A stretch of DNA of 64,000 nt from Oxalobacter paraformigenes (GCF_000158475.2 NZ_KI392031.1:1487583-1551582); one strand, 5' to 3'; positions 19,185 through 29,134 are shown, counted from the first letter of the stretch. Notes: a model not told the origin generated them from the letters alone. Made by a program: numbers and translations.

Positions 19185-20063
19185 TCACGCTGTCAGAAGA
19201 CGCAAAGCCTCATTGTATTTTTCCGTCGTTTTCTGCGCGACTTCTTCCGGCAAACGGGGAGCAGGCGCTTTTTTGTCCCACGGTTGCGCCTCCAGCCAGT
19301 CCCGAACGTACTGCTTGTCGAACGAAGGAGGCGATATGCCGACCGCATAACTGGCGGCAGGCCAGAAACGGGAAGAATCCGGCGTCAGGATTTCGTCGAT
19401 CAGATAGACCTTGCCTTCCTCATCGACACCGAATTCAAATTTGGTATCGGCAATCAGGATACCTTTTGTCGCCGCAAAATCGGCCGCTTCCCTGTACAAG
19501 GTAATAGCCAGATCGCGGACTTTTTCAGCAATATCGGCGCCGACGATCTCTTTCATTTTTTCAAATGAAATATTCTGGTCATGTTCCCCGACCGCGGCCT
19601 TGGTCGAAGGCGTGAAAATCACTTCCGGCAATTTCTGCGCTTCTTTCAGGCCAGCAGGCAATTTTATGCCGCAGATGGCTCCGGTTTTCTGATAATCTTT
19701 CCATCCTGTACCGATGATATAACCGCGAACGATAGCTTCGATCGGCAAAGGCCTGAATTTTTTGACGACAATGGCACGACCTCTGACCTGATCCCGCTCT
19801 TCCGGCGCCACCAGCGATTCCGGATCAATATCCGTCATGTGATTCGGCATCAGATGACCGAACTTTTTGAACCAGAAATTCGACATGGCCGTCAGAATCC
19901 TTCCCTTGTTGGGAATAGGGTCTTCCATGACCACATCGAAGGCGGAAAGACGATCGGTCTGGACGACCAGCATCTTGTCGTCGCCTACCGCATAAATATC
20001 CCGTACTTTTCCCCTGTGCAGGAAAGGAAGGGATTTGATAGTGGTTTCCATTAAGCCTGGCAT
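19185..20063 (-). CDS. purC: SAICAR synthetase
   Basis: Joins aspartate to CAIR in purine synthesis. 292 residues, with [26 protein letters not shown]-type N-terminus, [16 protein letters not shown], and the [29 protein letters not shown] region, the nucleotide/Mg site of the family. GGAGGTATTTTC precedes the ATG. It lies 13 bases after purE and is certainly co-transcribed. Confidence 0.97.
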   Translation of the reverse strand: MPGLMETTIKSLPFLHRGKVRDIYAVGDDKMLVVQTDRLSAFDVVMEDPIPNKGRILTAMSNFWFKKFGHLMPNHMTDIDPESLVAPEERDQVRGRAIVVKKFRPLPIEAIVRGYIIGTGWKDYQKTGAICGIKLPAGLKEAQKLPEVIFTPSTKAAVGEHDQNISFEKMKEIVGADIAEKVRDLAITLYREAADFAATKGILIADTKFEFGVDEEGKVYLIDEILTPDSSRFWPAASYAVGISPPSFDKQYVRDWLEAQPWDKKAPAPRLPEEVAQKTTEKYNEALRLLTA

Positions 20064-20076
20064 GAAAATACCTCCG

Positions 20077-20586
20077 TCAGTCCAGTTCAGGCAACGTTGC
20101 CTTGCGGACTTTTTCCGACTGCTTTTCGCGGAAAGCGATCAGCTTCTTCTTCAAATCGTCGTCATTGATGGCCAGAACCGCAATAACGGCCAGAGCGGCA
20201 TTGGCAGCGCCCGCTTCACCGATGGCCAATGTGGAAACGGGAATGCCTTTGGGCATTTGAACCGTTGCCAGCAGGGAATCCAGACCCTTCATGTATTTTG
20301 AAGGAATCGGAACCCCGAAAATCGGCAGAATTGTATGCGAAGCGACCACACCGGCCAGATGCGCCGCGCCGCCTGCGCCCGCGATAAACGCCTTGCAGCC
20401 GCGTTTTTCCATACTGATGATCCATTCGCCGAGTTCATCGGGCGTCCGGTGAGCCGACAAGGCACGCGCTTCGAACGAAACGCCGAAATCCCGGCACATT
20501 TTCGCCGCTTCCTTCATGACATCCCAGTCGGAAGTGGAACCCATCACGATTCCGATCAGTTTTTCATCTTTATTGTTTTCTGCCAT
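20077..20586 (-). CDS. purE: N5-CAIR mutase
   Basis: Converts N5-CAIR to CAIR. 169 residues with class I signatures: [20 protein letters not shown], the [15 protein letters not shown] loop, and [15 protein letters not shown]. Class I enzymes need PurK to make N5-CAIR. No purK is in this window, although in many Burkholderiales it sits beside purE. The gene lies directly upstream of purC. Confidence 0.96.
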   Translation of the reverse strand: MAENNKDEKLIGIVMGSTSDWDVMKEAAKMCRDFGVSFEARALSAHRTPDELGEWIISMEKRGCKAFIAGAGGAAHLAGVVASHTILPIFGVPIPSKYMKGLDSLLATVQMPKGIPVSTLAIGEAGAANAALAVIAVLAINDDDLKKKLIAFREKQSEKVRKATLPELD

Positions 20587-20626
20587 TTTTTACTCAAATT
20601 CATCAAACGCAACAGTCAAAACGACA

Positions 20627-20654
20627 CAGGTGCGACCGGATCCGGTCGCACCTG
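20627..20654 (-). terminator. 28-bp perfect palindrome between fba and purE
   Basis: CAGGTGCGACCGGA followed by its exact reverse complement. As RNA it would form a very strong hairpin about 33 bases after the fba stop, most likely a terminator or attenuator. There is only a weak T-run (GTTTTG) after it on the minus strand, so some read-through into purE is possible. Confidence 0.6.
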
Positions 20655-20686
20655 CATATTGTGCTACTTTTTTCGGAAAAACGATA

Positions 20687-21751
20687 TTATTTCACGATTT
20701 GGGCGAGTTCGCCTTTTTTATATTTTTCCGCCATCTTTTCCAGAGGAATCGGTTTGATTTTCGAGGCCTGACCCGCACTGCCGAAAGCGATATAACGCGA
20801 CATGCACATCTTCTTCGCTTCTTCTTTCGCCGCCTTCAGATAGTCGCGCGGGTCGAAATGCGAGGGATTCCGGGCCAGATAACGGCGAATGGCCGCCGTC
20901 ATCGCCAGCCGGATATCCGTATCGATATTGATCTTGCGAACGCCGAACTTGATGCCTTCTTGCAACTCTTCCACCGGAACGCCATAGGTTTCACGGATAT
21001 CGCCACCGTATTCCCGGATAATCGCCAGCAGTTCCTGAGGTACGGAAGACGACCCGTGCATGACCAGATGCGTATTGGGAAGACGGGCATGGATTTCTTT
21101 CAAACGGTCGATCGCCAGAATATCGCCTGTCGGTTTCCGGGTAAATTTGTATGCGCCGTGTGACGTCCCGATAGCGATCGCCAGCGCATCGCACTGGGTT
21201 TCACGGACAAACTCGGCAGCCTGTTCCGGATTGGTCAGAAGCTGTTCGCGTGTCATGGTTCCTTCCGCGCCGATGCCGTCTTCCTTGTCGGCCTTCATCG
21301 TTTCCAGCGACCCCAGTACCCCCAGTTCCGCTTCGACAGTAATGCCGACGGCATGCGAAAACTTGACGACTTCTTTCGTTACCTCCAGATTGTATTCATA
21401 TTTGGCCGCCGTCTTGCCGTCCGGCATCAGCGAGCCATCCATCATCACCGAACTGAACCCCGAACGGATCGCCGTCATGCAAACGGCTGGCGACTGGCCA
21501 TGATCCTGATGCATGACGATGGGAATATCAGGGTAAGCTTCGGCAGCGGCCTCAATCAAATGACGGAGAAAAGGTTCCCCGGCATAACGTCTCGCTCCGG
21601 CGGAAGCCTGCATGATAACCGGCGAATTCACTTCGGAAGCCGCTTCCATAATAGCCTGAACCTGTTCCAGATTGTTGACGTTGAAGGCAGGCAATCCGTA
21701 ACCGTTTTCTGCGGCATGATCCAGCAATTGGCGCATGGATACAATAGACAT
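20687..21751 (-). CDS. fba: Fructose-bisphosphate aldolase, class II
   Basis: Zinc-dependent cleavage and synthesis of fructose-1,6-bisphosphate in glycolysis and gluconeogenesis. 354 residues. It has the zinc/active-site segment [10 protein letters not shown] (about 79-88), [16 protein letters not shown], and [11 protein letters not shown], with HGSSSVPQ and NIDTDIRLA near the C-terminus. It belongs to the longer class IIB type common in Burkholderiales. GGAGAAACAG precedes the ATG. It lies 22 bases after pgk. Confidence 0.97.
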   Translation of the reverse strand: MSIVSMRQLLDHAAENGYGLPAFNVNNLEQVQAIMEAASEVNSPVIMQASAGARRYAGEPFLRHLIEAAAEAYPDIPIVMHQDHGQSPAVCMTAIRSGFSSVMMDGSLMPDGKTAAKYEYNLEVTKEVVKFSHAVGITVEAELGVLGSLETMKADKEDGIGAEGTMTREQLLTNPEQAAEFVRETQCDALAIAIGTSHGAYKFTRKPTGDILAIDRLKEIHARLPNTHLVMHGSSSVPQELLAIIREYGGDIRETYGVPVEELQEGIKFGVRKINIDTDIRLAMTAAIRRYLARNPSHFDPRDYLKAAKEEAKKMCMSRYIAFGSAGQASKIKPIPLEKMAEKYKKGELAQIVK

Positions 21752-21773
21752 CTGTTTCTCCTTGACTGTATTT

Positions 21774-22979
21774 TTAATGATTGGCTCGTTGCATCAGAAT
21801 GTCGACAGCGGGCAAGGTCTTTCCTTCGAGGAACTCAAGAAAAGCGCCCCCTCCGGTAGAGATATAACCGATCTTGTCGGCAATGCCGTATTTGGCGATT
21901 GCCGCCAGCGTGTCGCCGCCGCCGGCAAGCGAAAAGGCTCTGGAATGGGCAATCGCTTCCGCCACCGCTTTGGTACCGCCGCCGAACTGGTCGAATTCGA
22001 ATACGCCGACCGGACCATTCCAGATAACCGTACCCGCCTTCGCAATCAGGCTGGCATAAAGTTTCGCCGTTTCCGGGCCGATATCCAGTATCATGTCGTC
22101 CGGTTTAACATCGCTTACCTTTTTGACAGTCGCCGGCGCACTCGCGGCAAATTCCTTGGCGCAAACGACATCGACGGGCAAGGGCACAGACGCTTTCCGG
22201 TATTTCATCATCGCCATAATCGATTTCGCTTCCTCTACCAGATCCTCTTCAATAAGCGATTTTCCCACCGGATAACCGGCAGCCAGCAAAAACGTATTGG
22301 CGATACCACCACCGACAATCAGGCTGTCCACCTTGTCAGCCAGTTTGCGCAATACTTCCAGTTTCCCGGAAACCTTGGAACCGCCGACAATCGCCATCAT
22401 GGGACGGTACGGATTGGTCATCGCTCTGGTTAACGCATCCAGTTCGGCCGCCAGCAAGGGACCGGCACAGGCAACCGGCGCATATCTGGCGATACCATAT
22501 GTCGTCGCTTCCGCACGATGGGCCGTACCGAACGCATCATTGACATAAACGTCGCAAAGCGCCGCCATCTTTTTCGCCAGTTCGTCGCTGTTTTTCTTTT
22601 CGCCCTTGTTGAAACGGGCATTTTCCAGCAAAACGACCTGTCCGGGCTGGACATCGACCCCATCGATCCAGTCACGCTTCAATTCCACCGGCTGTCCCAG
22701 CAATTCAGACATGCGTTTCGCGACAGGAGCCAGCGATTCTTCAGGAGTAAACTCGCCTTCTTTCGGACGACCCAGATGGGACGTTACCATGACGGCCGCG
22801 CCGCCTTTCAAGGCATCCCTGATGGCGGGGATCGATGCACGGATACGGGTATCTTCCGTAATATTGCCTTCGGCATCGCGTGGAACATTCAAGTCGGAAC
22901 GGATAAAAACGCGCTTTCCCTGCAGTTCGCCTTTATCCACCAGATCGGTCAGTCGTTTATATGAAGGTTCGGATTGCAT
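21774..22979 (-). CDS. pgk: Phosphoglycerate kinase
   Basis: Transfers phosphate between 1,3-bisphosphoglycerate and ADP. 401 residues with the substrate loop RSDLNVPRD (about 27-35), [10 protein letters not shown], the hinge [12 protein letters not shown], and the C-terminal nucleotide loop GGGDTLAAI. It is the first gene of the run; its promoter must lie in the 197-base gap shared with divergent ilvE. Confidence 0.97.
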   Translation of the reverse strand: MQSEPSYKRLTDLVDKGELQGKRVFIRSDLNVPRDAEGNITEDTRIRASIPAIRDALKGGAAVMVTSHLGRPKEGEFTPEESLAPVAKRMSELLGQPVELKRDWIDGVDVQPGQVVLLENARFNKGEKKNSDELAKKMAALCDVYVNDAFGTAHRAEATTYGIARYAPVACAGPLLAAELDALTRAMTNPYRPMMAIVGGSKVSGKLEVLRKLADKVDSLIVGGGIANTFLLAAGYPVGKSLIEEDLVEEAKSIMAMMKYRKASVPLPVDVVCAKEFAASAPATVKKVSDVKPDDMILDIGPETAKLYASLIAKAGTVIWNGPVGVFEFDQFGGGTKAVAEAIAHSRAFSLAGGGDTLAAIAKYGIADKIGYISTGGGAFLEFLEGKTLPAVDILMQRANH

Positions 22980-23176
22980 GATGGTGGTTATGGATAGTGA
23001 AAGAATACTGTTATTTTACCGTACCAGCTGGATGAATAACCATTTTGCGGCCTACAGATTGTCGCAGGTCATACGCCAAAAAGTCACACAAACCGCAGTC
23101 GTCTTTCACAAATTCATTGTGCTGTCTGTTTATTCGACTAAAATAACTTTTTTGACTGAAATTCAGGAGAAATCTC

Positions 23177-24100
23177 ATGTCACCGATGCACGATCGTGAT
23201 GGAAAAATATGGCAGGACGGTAAACTGGTCGACTGGCGAAACGCCACCATTCATGTGTTGACTCACTCTTTGCATTACGGCATGTCGGTATTCGAAGGCG
23301 TCCGCGCCTACAAGACAGACAAGGGAACCGCCATCTTCCGTCTTCCGGAACATACGAAACGCCTTTTGAATTCGGCCAAAATATTCCAGATGAACGTGCC
23401 CTACGATATGGAAGCGCTGATGGAAGCCCAGAAACAGGTTATCCGGGAAAACAATCTGGAATCGGGTTATATCCGCCCCATCATCTGGGTCGGTTCGGAA
23501 AAACTGGGCGTATCCGCCAAAAACAATACCATCCATACCGCCATTGCCGCCTGGCCGTGGGGAGCCTATCTGGGCGAGGATGGCATCAGCAAAGGCATCC
23601 GGGTCAAAGTCTCTTCCTTCAACCGTCATCATGTCAATGTTTCACTGGTACGCGCCAAGGCATCGGGCTACTACATCAATTCCATCCTTGCCAATCAGGA
23701 AGCGACTGCCGACGGTTACGATGAAGCGCTGTTGCTGGATACGGAAGGTTTCGTTTCCGAGGGTTCCGGAGAAAACGTTTTTATCGTCAAAAACGGCAAA
23801 CTCTACACACCGGATCTGGCAAGCTGTCTGGATGGCATCACCCGCGATTCTGTCATTACGCTCGCTGGCGACCTGGGCATAGAAGTCATCCAGAAACGCA
23901 TTACCCGCGATGAAGTCTATTGCGCCGACGAAGCCTTTTTCAGCGGAACCGCCGCCGAAATCACCCCGATACGCGAACTCGACAATCGCCCGATCGGTAT
24001 CGGTTCCCGTGGCCCGGTCACCGAAAAAATCCAGTCGCTCTTTTTCGATGTGGTTTCCGGCAAAGTGCCGAAATATGCCCACTGGCTCAGTCCGGTCTGA
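23177..24100 (+). CDS. ilvE: Branched-chain amino acid aminotransferase
   Basis: PLP enzyme for the last step of Val/Leu/Ile synthesis. 307 residues of fold type IV. Features include HSLHYGMSVFEGVRAYKT near 31-48, the region with the Schiff-base Lys (VRAKASGYYINSILANQEA, near 159-177), EGFVSEGSGENVFIV, and FFSGTAAEITPI. AGGAGAAATCTC precedes the ATG. It is a single gene with a strong terminator. Confidence 0.96.
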   Translation: MSPMHDRDGKIWQDGKLVDWRNATIHVLTHSLHYGMSVFEGVRAYKTDKGTAIFRLPEHTKRLLNSAKIFQMNVPYDMEALMEAQKQVIRENNLESGYIRPIIWVGSEKLGVSAKNNTIHTAIAAWPWGAYLGEDGISKGIRVKVSSFNRHHVNVSLVRAKASGYYINSILANQEATADGYDEALLLDTEGFVSEGSGENVFIVKNGKLYTPDLASCLDGITRDSVITLAGDLGIEVIQKRITRDEVYCADEAFFSGTAAEITPIRELDNRPIGIGSRGPVTEKIQSLFFDVVSGKVPKYAHWLSPV

Positions 24101-24117
24101 TAAAGAGCCTTCTGAAT

Positions 24118-24150
24118 CAATAAAGCGCGAACCTTGTTCGCGCTTTATTG
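24118..24150. terminator. Bidirectional terminator ilvE / aminotransferase
   Basis: A 15-bp perfect stem (arms CAATAAAGCGCGAAC and its complement, 3-base loop) lies between the ends of convergent genes. The A-rich 5' arm and T-rich 3' arm make it work in both directions. Confidence 0.85.
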
Positions 24151-24174
24151 ACAAATCATCCCCACTATCCCGTC

Positions 24175-25338
24175 TTACAAGATACTGCCCAATCGCCTGA
24201 TCCCTTCAGTAATGACTTCGGGTGTGGCATTCGTATAATTCAGACGCAGGGTATTCACCTCCCGTCTGGATACATAGAACGGATCGCCCGGAACGAAAGC
24301 CACTTTCTGTTCCATGGCTTTCGGAAACAGTTTCAGCGCCGACTGGCCTTCCGGCAATGTGGCCCAGATAAACATGCCGCCTTCCGGTCTGGTATACGAG
24401 ACGGAAGCGGGGAAATACGTTCCCATGGCGTCCAGCATGGCCGTTGCCTGTGTCCGGTAAAGCTCCACAATCCTTTTGACGTGTTCCTCATAAGGATTGT
24501 TCAGCAGATACTCGTGAATGGCATACTGGGTGAAAATATTGGTGTGAAGATCGCTCCCCTGCTTGGCTGTCACCAGATAACGCATCAGCTGGGCATTTTT
24601 GGTAATCAGAAAACCCAGCCGCATGCCCGGCGTGACCGTTTTCGAAAACGACCCGAGCAAAATACTGTTTTCCAGATAACCGGCGCCAATATAAGGCAAG
24701 GATTCCCCCTGGAACCGCAGCTCTCCATAAGGATCGTCTTCAATAAAGGCGAGATCGTATTTCGAAACAAGCTCCCGTATCGCTTTTCTTTTTTCCATCG
24801 AATACGTCAGCCCCGTCGGATTCTGGAAATTCGGCACGCTGTAAATCAGTTTGACGGGATGATTTTTCAGGACTTCTTCCAGTTTCTCCAGATTCAGCCC
24901 GTCTTCTTCCAGCGGAACGGACAGAAATTCCGGTTCGCACAGCGAAAACGCCTGAATCGCCCCCAGATAACCCGGTTCTTCCATCAGCACCTTGTCGCCC
25001 TTGTTCAAAAGCACAGTACCGATCAGTTCAAGCGCCTGCTGCGACCCGTTTGTAATCAGAATATCTTCGGATTGGATATCCAGACCGAATTTTCGGCGAT
25101 ATTTTTCCGCGATCAATTCGCGCAAGGGAGAATAACCTTCCGTTGTGGAATACTGGAACAGTTTGCTGCCGTTCTTCCGGATGGCCCCGTCGATCGCTTC
25201 TTTCAGTGCCTCAATCGGAAACGAAACCGGATTGGGCAAACCGCCGGCAAAGGAAATGATATCCGGCGCGTCCAGCACTTTCAGAATGTCGCGAATGAAA
25301 GAGGACGGCGTATTGAGGATTCTGTCGGAGTACTTCAT
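24175..25338 (-). CDS. PLP-dependent aminotransferase (class I/II, LysN/MocR-like)
   Basis: 387 residues of aminotransferase fold type I. The SFSKTVTPGMRLGFL segment near residue 230 contains the PLP Lys, and NFQNPTGLTYS and IEDDPYGELRF line the cofactor site. The closest groups I know are 2-aminoadipate/kynurenine-type and MocR-domain aminotransferases, but there is no DNA-binding domain here. The exact substrate cannot be given. The gene is convergent with ilvE, whose product handles different amino acids. Confidence 0.85.
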   Translation of the reverse strand: MKYSDRILNTPSSFIRDILKVLDAPDIISFAGGLPNPVSFPIEALKEAIDGAIRKNGSKLFQYSTTEGYSPLRELIAEKYRRKFGLDIQSEDILITNGSQQALELIGTVLLNKGDKVLMEEPGYLGAIQAFSLCEPEFLSVPLEEDGLNLEKLEEVLKNHPVKLIYSVPNFQNPTGLTYSMEKRKAIRELVSKYDLAFIEDDPYGELRFQGESLPYIGAGYLENSILLGSFSKTVTPGMRLGFLITKNAQLMRYLVTAKQGSDLHTNIFTQYAIHEYLLNNPYEEHVKRIVELYRTQATAMLDAMGTYFPASVSYTRPEGGMFIWATLPEGQSALKLFPKAMEQKVAFVPGDPFYVSRREVNTLRLNYTNATPEVITEGIRRLGSIL

Positions 25339-25801
25339 GGAGAAAATTCAGCGTCAATGTTTTCATTCATTATAGCTCTGTAAAATCCTTAATGAAACGC
25401 CACAACCGGCAAATCGGAAATTTCCCTTGTCAAAAACGATTGCCGCCCCTCTGGAAAACCGGCATCTTGCGCTCGAAAAAAGTGGCGGTGTTCCACCGAA
25501 CGGAAAGAAACGTGCGCCAGCTTCTGGAAAAATACCGGCTGTTGAGTATCCAATTCCGGTATAACTTGATGAAAAAGCGAACCGGTTTTTGAACCGGAAA
25601 ACCGGGTTCTTGTGAAATGTTTGCCAGCAAATCCTTTTAAACGGGCAGTCGCGAAATAAAAAGCCGATAAAAAGTACTGAAACATTTAATGAAGGCTACA
25701 GGCTGTTCTCTCAACCCGGAAAATCGTAAATTTCCCGAAATGAACATCTGTAAACCACATCCAGACAGGTATTCCTTGTCCTGCAAGCCACAAAAGCTGC
25801 C
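25339..25801. other. Intergenic region aminotransferase-yrbL
   Basis: 463 bases. It contains a CCGGTT-TTTG-AACCGG hairpin near 25583-25598 and a plus-strand frame of 66 codons (25392-25592) without recognisable family. No convincing gene was found. It may hold the promoter of the minus-strand aminotransferase at its left side. Confidence 0.35.
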
Positions 25802-26416
25802 TTACGACACGCAAAAACCTCTATCCGTTCCAGATTTACCGTCAACAAGACGGTTTCTTTTCATAAAACGATTCCATTTTCTGGCAATTTTTTTTCTGCC
25901 CATAAAAGGCAGGTATTGGGCAACCGGCAAAAATTCGTTACAACCGAGACCATCAACCAAAACCAGCTTAGGCCGATCGCTCCGGTCATCGACAAGAATG
26001 TTGGAAAGCACCAGATCGCAAACAACAATGTTAAATCTGTAAAGGTAGTCGAAAAGATCTTTGAACAATCCTTCTTTGTTCCCCTTCAGGGAAGAAGGAA
26101 AACCCGGCCACCTTATACTTCCCATAAAATCGCCCAAAGATGGGGCCGGATTTCCCTCTTTATCCAGTATCAACTCTTGCTCAAAACCAATATATCCTTC
26201 CAATTCGATGATTCCCTTAAACTTCGGGATATGCGTAAAAGGAACGTCTTGTCTTTCAAGATATTGAAAATATCTGATTTCACGAATAGTCTGTTTTGCA
26301 TTCGAAACGGGGCTGACCTTTATCACATTTCCGGGATTGCCGGGGGACCGGAAACAAAGCCTTTCGGATCCTTTCCCTATTTGAAAAGGCATTAATTCTT
26401 CAATAGCGCATTTCAT
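25802..26416 (-). CDS. YrbL family protein (PhoP-regulatory-network type)
   Basis: About 204 residues with a kinase-like N-lobe pattern. It begins near PFQIGKGSERLCFRSP (glycine loop plus strand) and has IKVSP with the usual Lys, a middle FNIVVCDLVLSNILVDD resembling the catalytic loop of small kinases, and KLVLVDGLGCNEFLPVA. That order matches E. coli YrbL, a member of the PhoP/PmrA regulons whose biochemical role is not settled. I chose the ATG at 26416 because the family homology starts just after it; upstream in-frame ATGs exist to 26443. The neighbouring two-component pair is divergent. Confidence 0.7.
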   Translation of the reverse strand: MKCAIEELMPFQIGKGSERLCFRSPGNPGNVIKVSPVSNAKQTIREIRYFQYLERQDVPFTHIPKFKGIIELEGYIGFEQELILDKEGNPAPSLGDFMGSIRWPGFPSSLKGNKEGLFKDLFDYLYRFNIVVCDLVLSNILVDDRSDRPKLVLVDGLGCNEFLPVAQYLPFMGRKKIARKWNRFMKRNRLVDGKSGTDRGFCVS

Positions 26417-26787
26417 TGGCAAGCCCATCAATGTCGATAACAATAATCCGGATTTTCCATACCCTCTTCCAAAAACGCAGGCATAAACCGTTCAGGATCT
26501 CCAATGCGCGAAAAAGGAATACCCGCCATGAACACAGCACCACAACTGGCAAACTGTCGTAAAATCCTGTTGACGCTTTTTGTGCTTCGCCTTCCTGTTC
26601 GATACGTTGCCGGAAACCATGGTTTTGCAGGTTCCAAAACAAGCTGTCCCAGCCCTGTTTTGCCGCATCTGTCCCATCCGCGCGAAGTGACGATGTACAC
26701 ACTATGAGCCAAATGAATAAAACGTCAGGTGAATAATTTGTGAAATTTATATAACGTGCGTTAAAAAAATGTTAAAAAGGACGCGGC
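26417..26787. other. Region between yrbL and the two-component operon
   Basis: About 370 bases. Two overlapping minus-strand frames (26428-26712 and 26400-26702) reach 94-100 codons, but I recognise no family and cannot pick one. They could be a decayed small gene. The right end carries the promoter region of the response regulator. Confidence 0.3.
26760..26777 (+). promoter_or_regulatory. Candidate operator, direct repeat with 11-base period
   Basis: GTTAAAA occurs twice with an 11-base period just before the ribosome binding site of the OmpR-family regulator. Regulators of this family often bind direct repeats of that period, so autoregulation is possible. The block is A-rich and could arise by chance. 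Confidence 0.3.
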
Positions 26788-27459
26788 ATGGCTAAAATCC
26801 TCATCATTGAAGACAATCAGGACATTCGCTACAATCTGGTGGATTTTCTTGAAGCCAAGGGTCACAAGACTGATAACACCGATGATGGCCTGAAAGCGCT
26901 GGCTCTTCTGACATTGCAGTCATTCGATCTCATCATTCTCGACATTATGCTCCCGGGTATGGATGGTCTTGACCTGTGCAGGGAACTGCGCGCGCGGGGA
27001 AACGAAACACCTGTTCTTTTCCTGAGCGCACGCGATACGGTGCAAGACCGCATTCAGGGACTGTCAACCGGGGCTGACGATTACCTGGTCAAGCCGTTTT
27101 CACTTGCCGAACTGGAACTGAGAATCAGTGCGATCCTGCGACGCGTCAAAAGGCCGGCATTCCACCTCCTGCAAGTCGCCGATATCGTCATGAATCTGGA
27201 CGAGCTGACCGTCACACGCGCCGATGTGCCTGTCCGTCTCAATCCCATGATGTTCAAAATCCTGAAGCTTCTCATGCTTAAAAGCCCTTCCGTTGTCTCC
27301 CGCGAAGAAATGGAAAACGAACTCTGGGGCGATGACCGGCCGGACAGCGACAGTTTGCGTACCCACATTCATAATCTTCGTGCCGTTATTGACGGTCCTT
27401 TCGGCACATCTCTCCTAAAAACCGTATCCGGTTTCGGCTGGACATTAAGGGAAACCTGA
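26788..27459 (+). CDS. OmpR-family response regulator
   Basis: 223 residues. The receiver domain has D52 in LIILDIMLPGMDG and K102 in DYLVKPFS; the winged-helix domain ends with SLRTHIHNLRAVID and LLKTVSGFGWTL. AAAAGGACGCGGC precedes the ATG. It is followed after 2 bases by its sensor kinase. Proximity to a YrbL-like gene suggests, without proving, a PhoP- or PmrA-like envelope-stress role. The protein itself is not close enough to name. Confidence 0.93.
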   Translation: MAKILIIEDNQDIRYNLVDFLEAKGHKTDNTDDGLKALALLTLQSFDLIILDIMLPGMDGLDLCRELRARGNETPVLFLSARDTVQDRIQGLSTGADDYLVKPFSLAELELRISAILRRVKRPAFHLLQVADIVMNLDELTVTRADVPVRLNPMMFKILKLLMLKSPSVVSREEMENELWGDDRPDSDSLRTHIHNLRAVIDGPFGTSLLKTVSGFGWTLRET

Positions 27460-27461
27460 AC

Positions 27462-28778
27462 GTGACAAACAGCGAAACTCCCTGGTACAAGCGTCTTTTC
27501 ACCGGTACGATCAAAACGCGTTTTGCCTTCATTTACGCTATCACTGCATTCATCATCGGGCTTATCTACAGCGTGTGTCTTTTGTACGTTACTTTCCAGA
27601 CAGAAGCGCAACTGATGAGTTCTACCATGGAAAGCACGCTTGCGGCTATCGTCGCCAACGATCTCGCACACGACAAACCTCCCCGGCTTGACCAGTTTTC
27701 CCGCCTTTACGTCGCTGAAGATCCCGTCCATGGCATTCCGGAACATTTCCGGGATCTGCCCGACGGTTACAGCGAGTATACCGGCAAGGAAGACTTGCAT
27801 ATTTTCGTCAAGGAAATCGGCAATAAAAGATACGTGCTGACCCGAAATCAGGATGAATTCGAAACCTGGGAAAGAAAACTTTTCCTGAAAGGGCTGATTC
27901 TTCTGTCTGCCATAGGACTTGTTTCCCTCGTATTGGGATTCTGGATAGTCAAGCATTCTTTCCGGCCCATGGATCGTCTTTTGAACGAAACGCGACGTCT
28001 GAATCAGGAACTCAAGGAAGGGCGGCTTGGCTCGGGATCCTTTTCCGGCGCATGGGAAAAAAACGAAATCGGCGAACTGGCCGAGAGTTTCCAGCTGACA
28101 ACAACACGATTGCACCACCTGCTGATGAGTGAGCGACAGTTCGCTTCCGAAGTCAGCCATGAACTGCGCACTCCTTTAACCGTGATGAGCACCTCCATTG
28201 AACTTCTTGGCAATTCCGGAAATCTGAGCGCGCATGAGCGACAGATCGTTTTACGGGCGCAAAGGACCGCCTCCCGGATGGAAGAACTTTTGGGCGTATT
28301 CCTGAACCTGGTCCGGCAAGACCACAATCACGCCGAAAAAATCGCCGAAATTGCCGAAATCGTCGAGGAAAACGAGCCTGTCTGGAGACGTGAATCGGAA
28401 GCCAAGGGGCTGCAACTGGCTGTTGAAATCCGCGATGATATTTGCACGGAAAAATTCAACGCCATTCTGGTAGCGTCAGTCTTCAACAATCTTGTTTTCA
28501 ACGCTATCCGGTATACTGAAAAAGGTTTCGTGAAAGTCATTCTGGGCAAAAATTTTTTCCGGGTTCTCGATACCGGCGCGGGCATTTCCGCGCTGGAAAA
28601 GGAACGTGTTTTCGACAAGGGTTACCGTGGAAAACAGGCGACCAGACAAGGAATCGTCGGCTATGGTCTGGGACTCTCTATCGCCAGCCGGATCTGCGAT
28701 GCCCTGAACTGGCAAATCGCCATGGAAAGCCAGGAAGGAGCCGGCACCACCTTTACGGTAACTTTCGGCCAGGGATAA
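27462..28778 (+). CDS. Sensor histidine kinase
   Basis: 438 residues, the partner of the regulator upstream. TM1 lies near 20-45, followed by a periplasmic domain of roughly 95 residues, TM2 near 143-163, a HAMP-like linker, the H-box SEVSHELRTPLTVM with H233, and an ATPase domain (FRVLDTGAGIS, GYGLGLSIASRICD). The GTG start at 27462 comes 2 bases after the regulator stop, so the two are translationally coupled. The sensed signal is unknown. Confidence 0.92.
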   Translation: MTNSETPWYKRLFTGTIKTRFAFIYAITAFIIGLIYSVCLLYVTFQTEAQLMSSTMESTLAAIVANDLAHDKPPRLDQFSRLYVAEDPVHGIPEHFRDLPDGYSEYTGKEDLHIFVKEIGNKRYVLTRNQDEFETWERKLFLKGLILLSAIGLVSLVLGFWIVKHSFRPMDRLLNETRRLNQELKEGRLGSGSFSGAWEKNEIGELAESFQLTTTRLHHLLMSERQFASEVSHELRTPLTVMSTSIELLGNSGNLSAHERQIVLRAQRTASRMEELLGVFLNLVRQDHNHAEKIAEIAEIVEENEPVWRRESEAKGLQLAVEIRDDICTEKFNAILVASVFNNLVFNAIRYTEKGFVKVILGKNFFRVLDTGAGISALEKERVFDKGYRGKQATRQGIVGYGLGLSIASRICDALNWQIAMESQEGAGTTFTVTFGQG

Positions 28779-29062
28779 CTCCGCTTCAGAACCACCTTGC
28801 GTTTCAGGTAAAAAAACAAATAGATTTTTTGCATACCTTGCATAAAATCCGCATTATTCCGGGACTTTGGCGCTGCCTGCCGGCTTGTCGTATCGCCCGA
28901 TATCTTTTCTGCGCGTCCTGTACTGTCCGGCTGGGAAATCCCCCCCTCCACTCTCTGCATCCGAAAAAGCCGGTTACGTATGAGCGCATCATGCCAAAGT
29001 GATGCGCACAAGCTGTGTTTCATGAAAAATAAATTTTGTACCATGCATTTCACTTTATAGGC
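28779..29062. other. Intergenic region upstream of htpG
   Basis: No gene-like frame with a ribosome binding site. The minus-strand frames of 62-130 codons here are unlikely to be real. The right end leads into the htpG heat-shock promoter. Confidence 0.4.
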
Positions 29063-29090
29063 CTTGAAATATCAGGTATAACCTCTATAT
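29063..29090 (+). promoter_or_regulatory. Sigma-32 (heat shock) promoter of htpG
   Basis: CTTGAAA, 13 bases, CTCTATAT, against the sigma-32 consensus CTTGAAA-N(11-15)-CCCCATNT. The -35 is exact and the -10 matches 6 of 8. It is 45 bases before the htpG start, as expected for a known heat-shock gene. Confidence 0.75.
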
Positions 29091-29134
29091 GGGTTTCATT
29101 CATTTAACTATTGCTGTCCATGAAGGAAAAATAA

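Noticed and set aside
26428-26712. Second, degraded yrbL copy upstream of yrbL
   Set aside because: A short IPFSRI segment resembles the YrbL middle, but neighbouring residues do not align.
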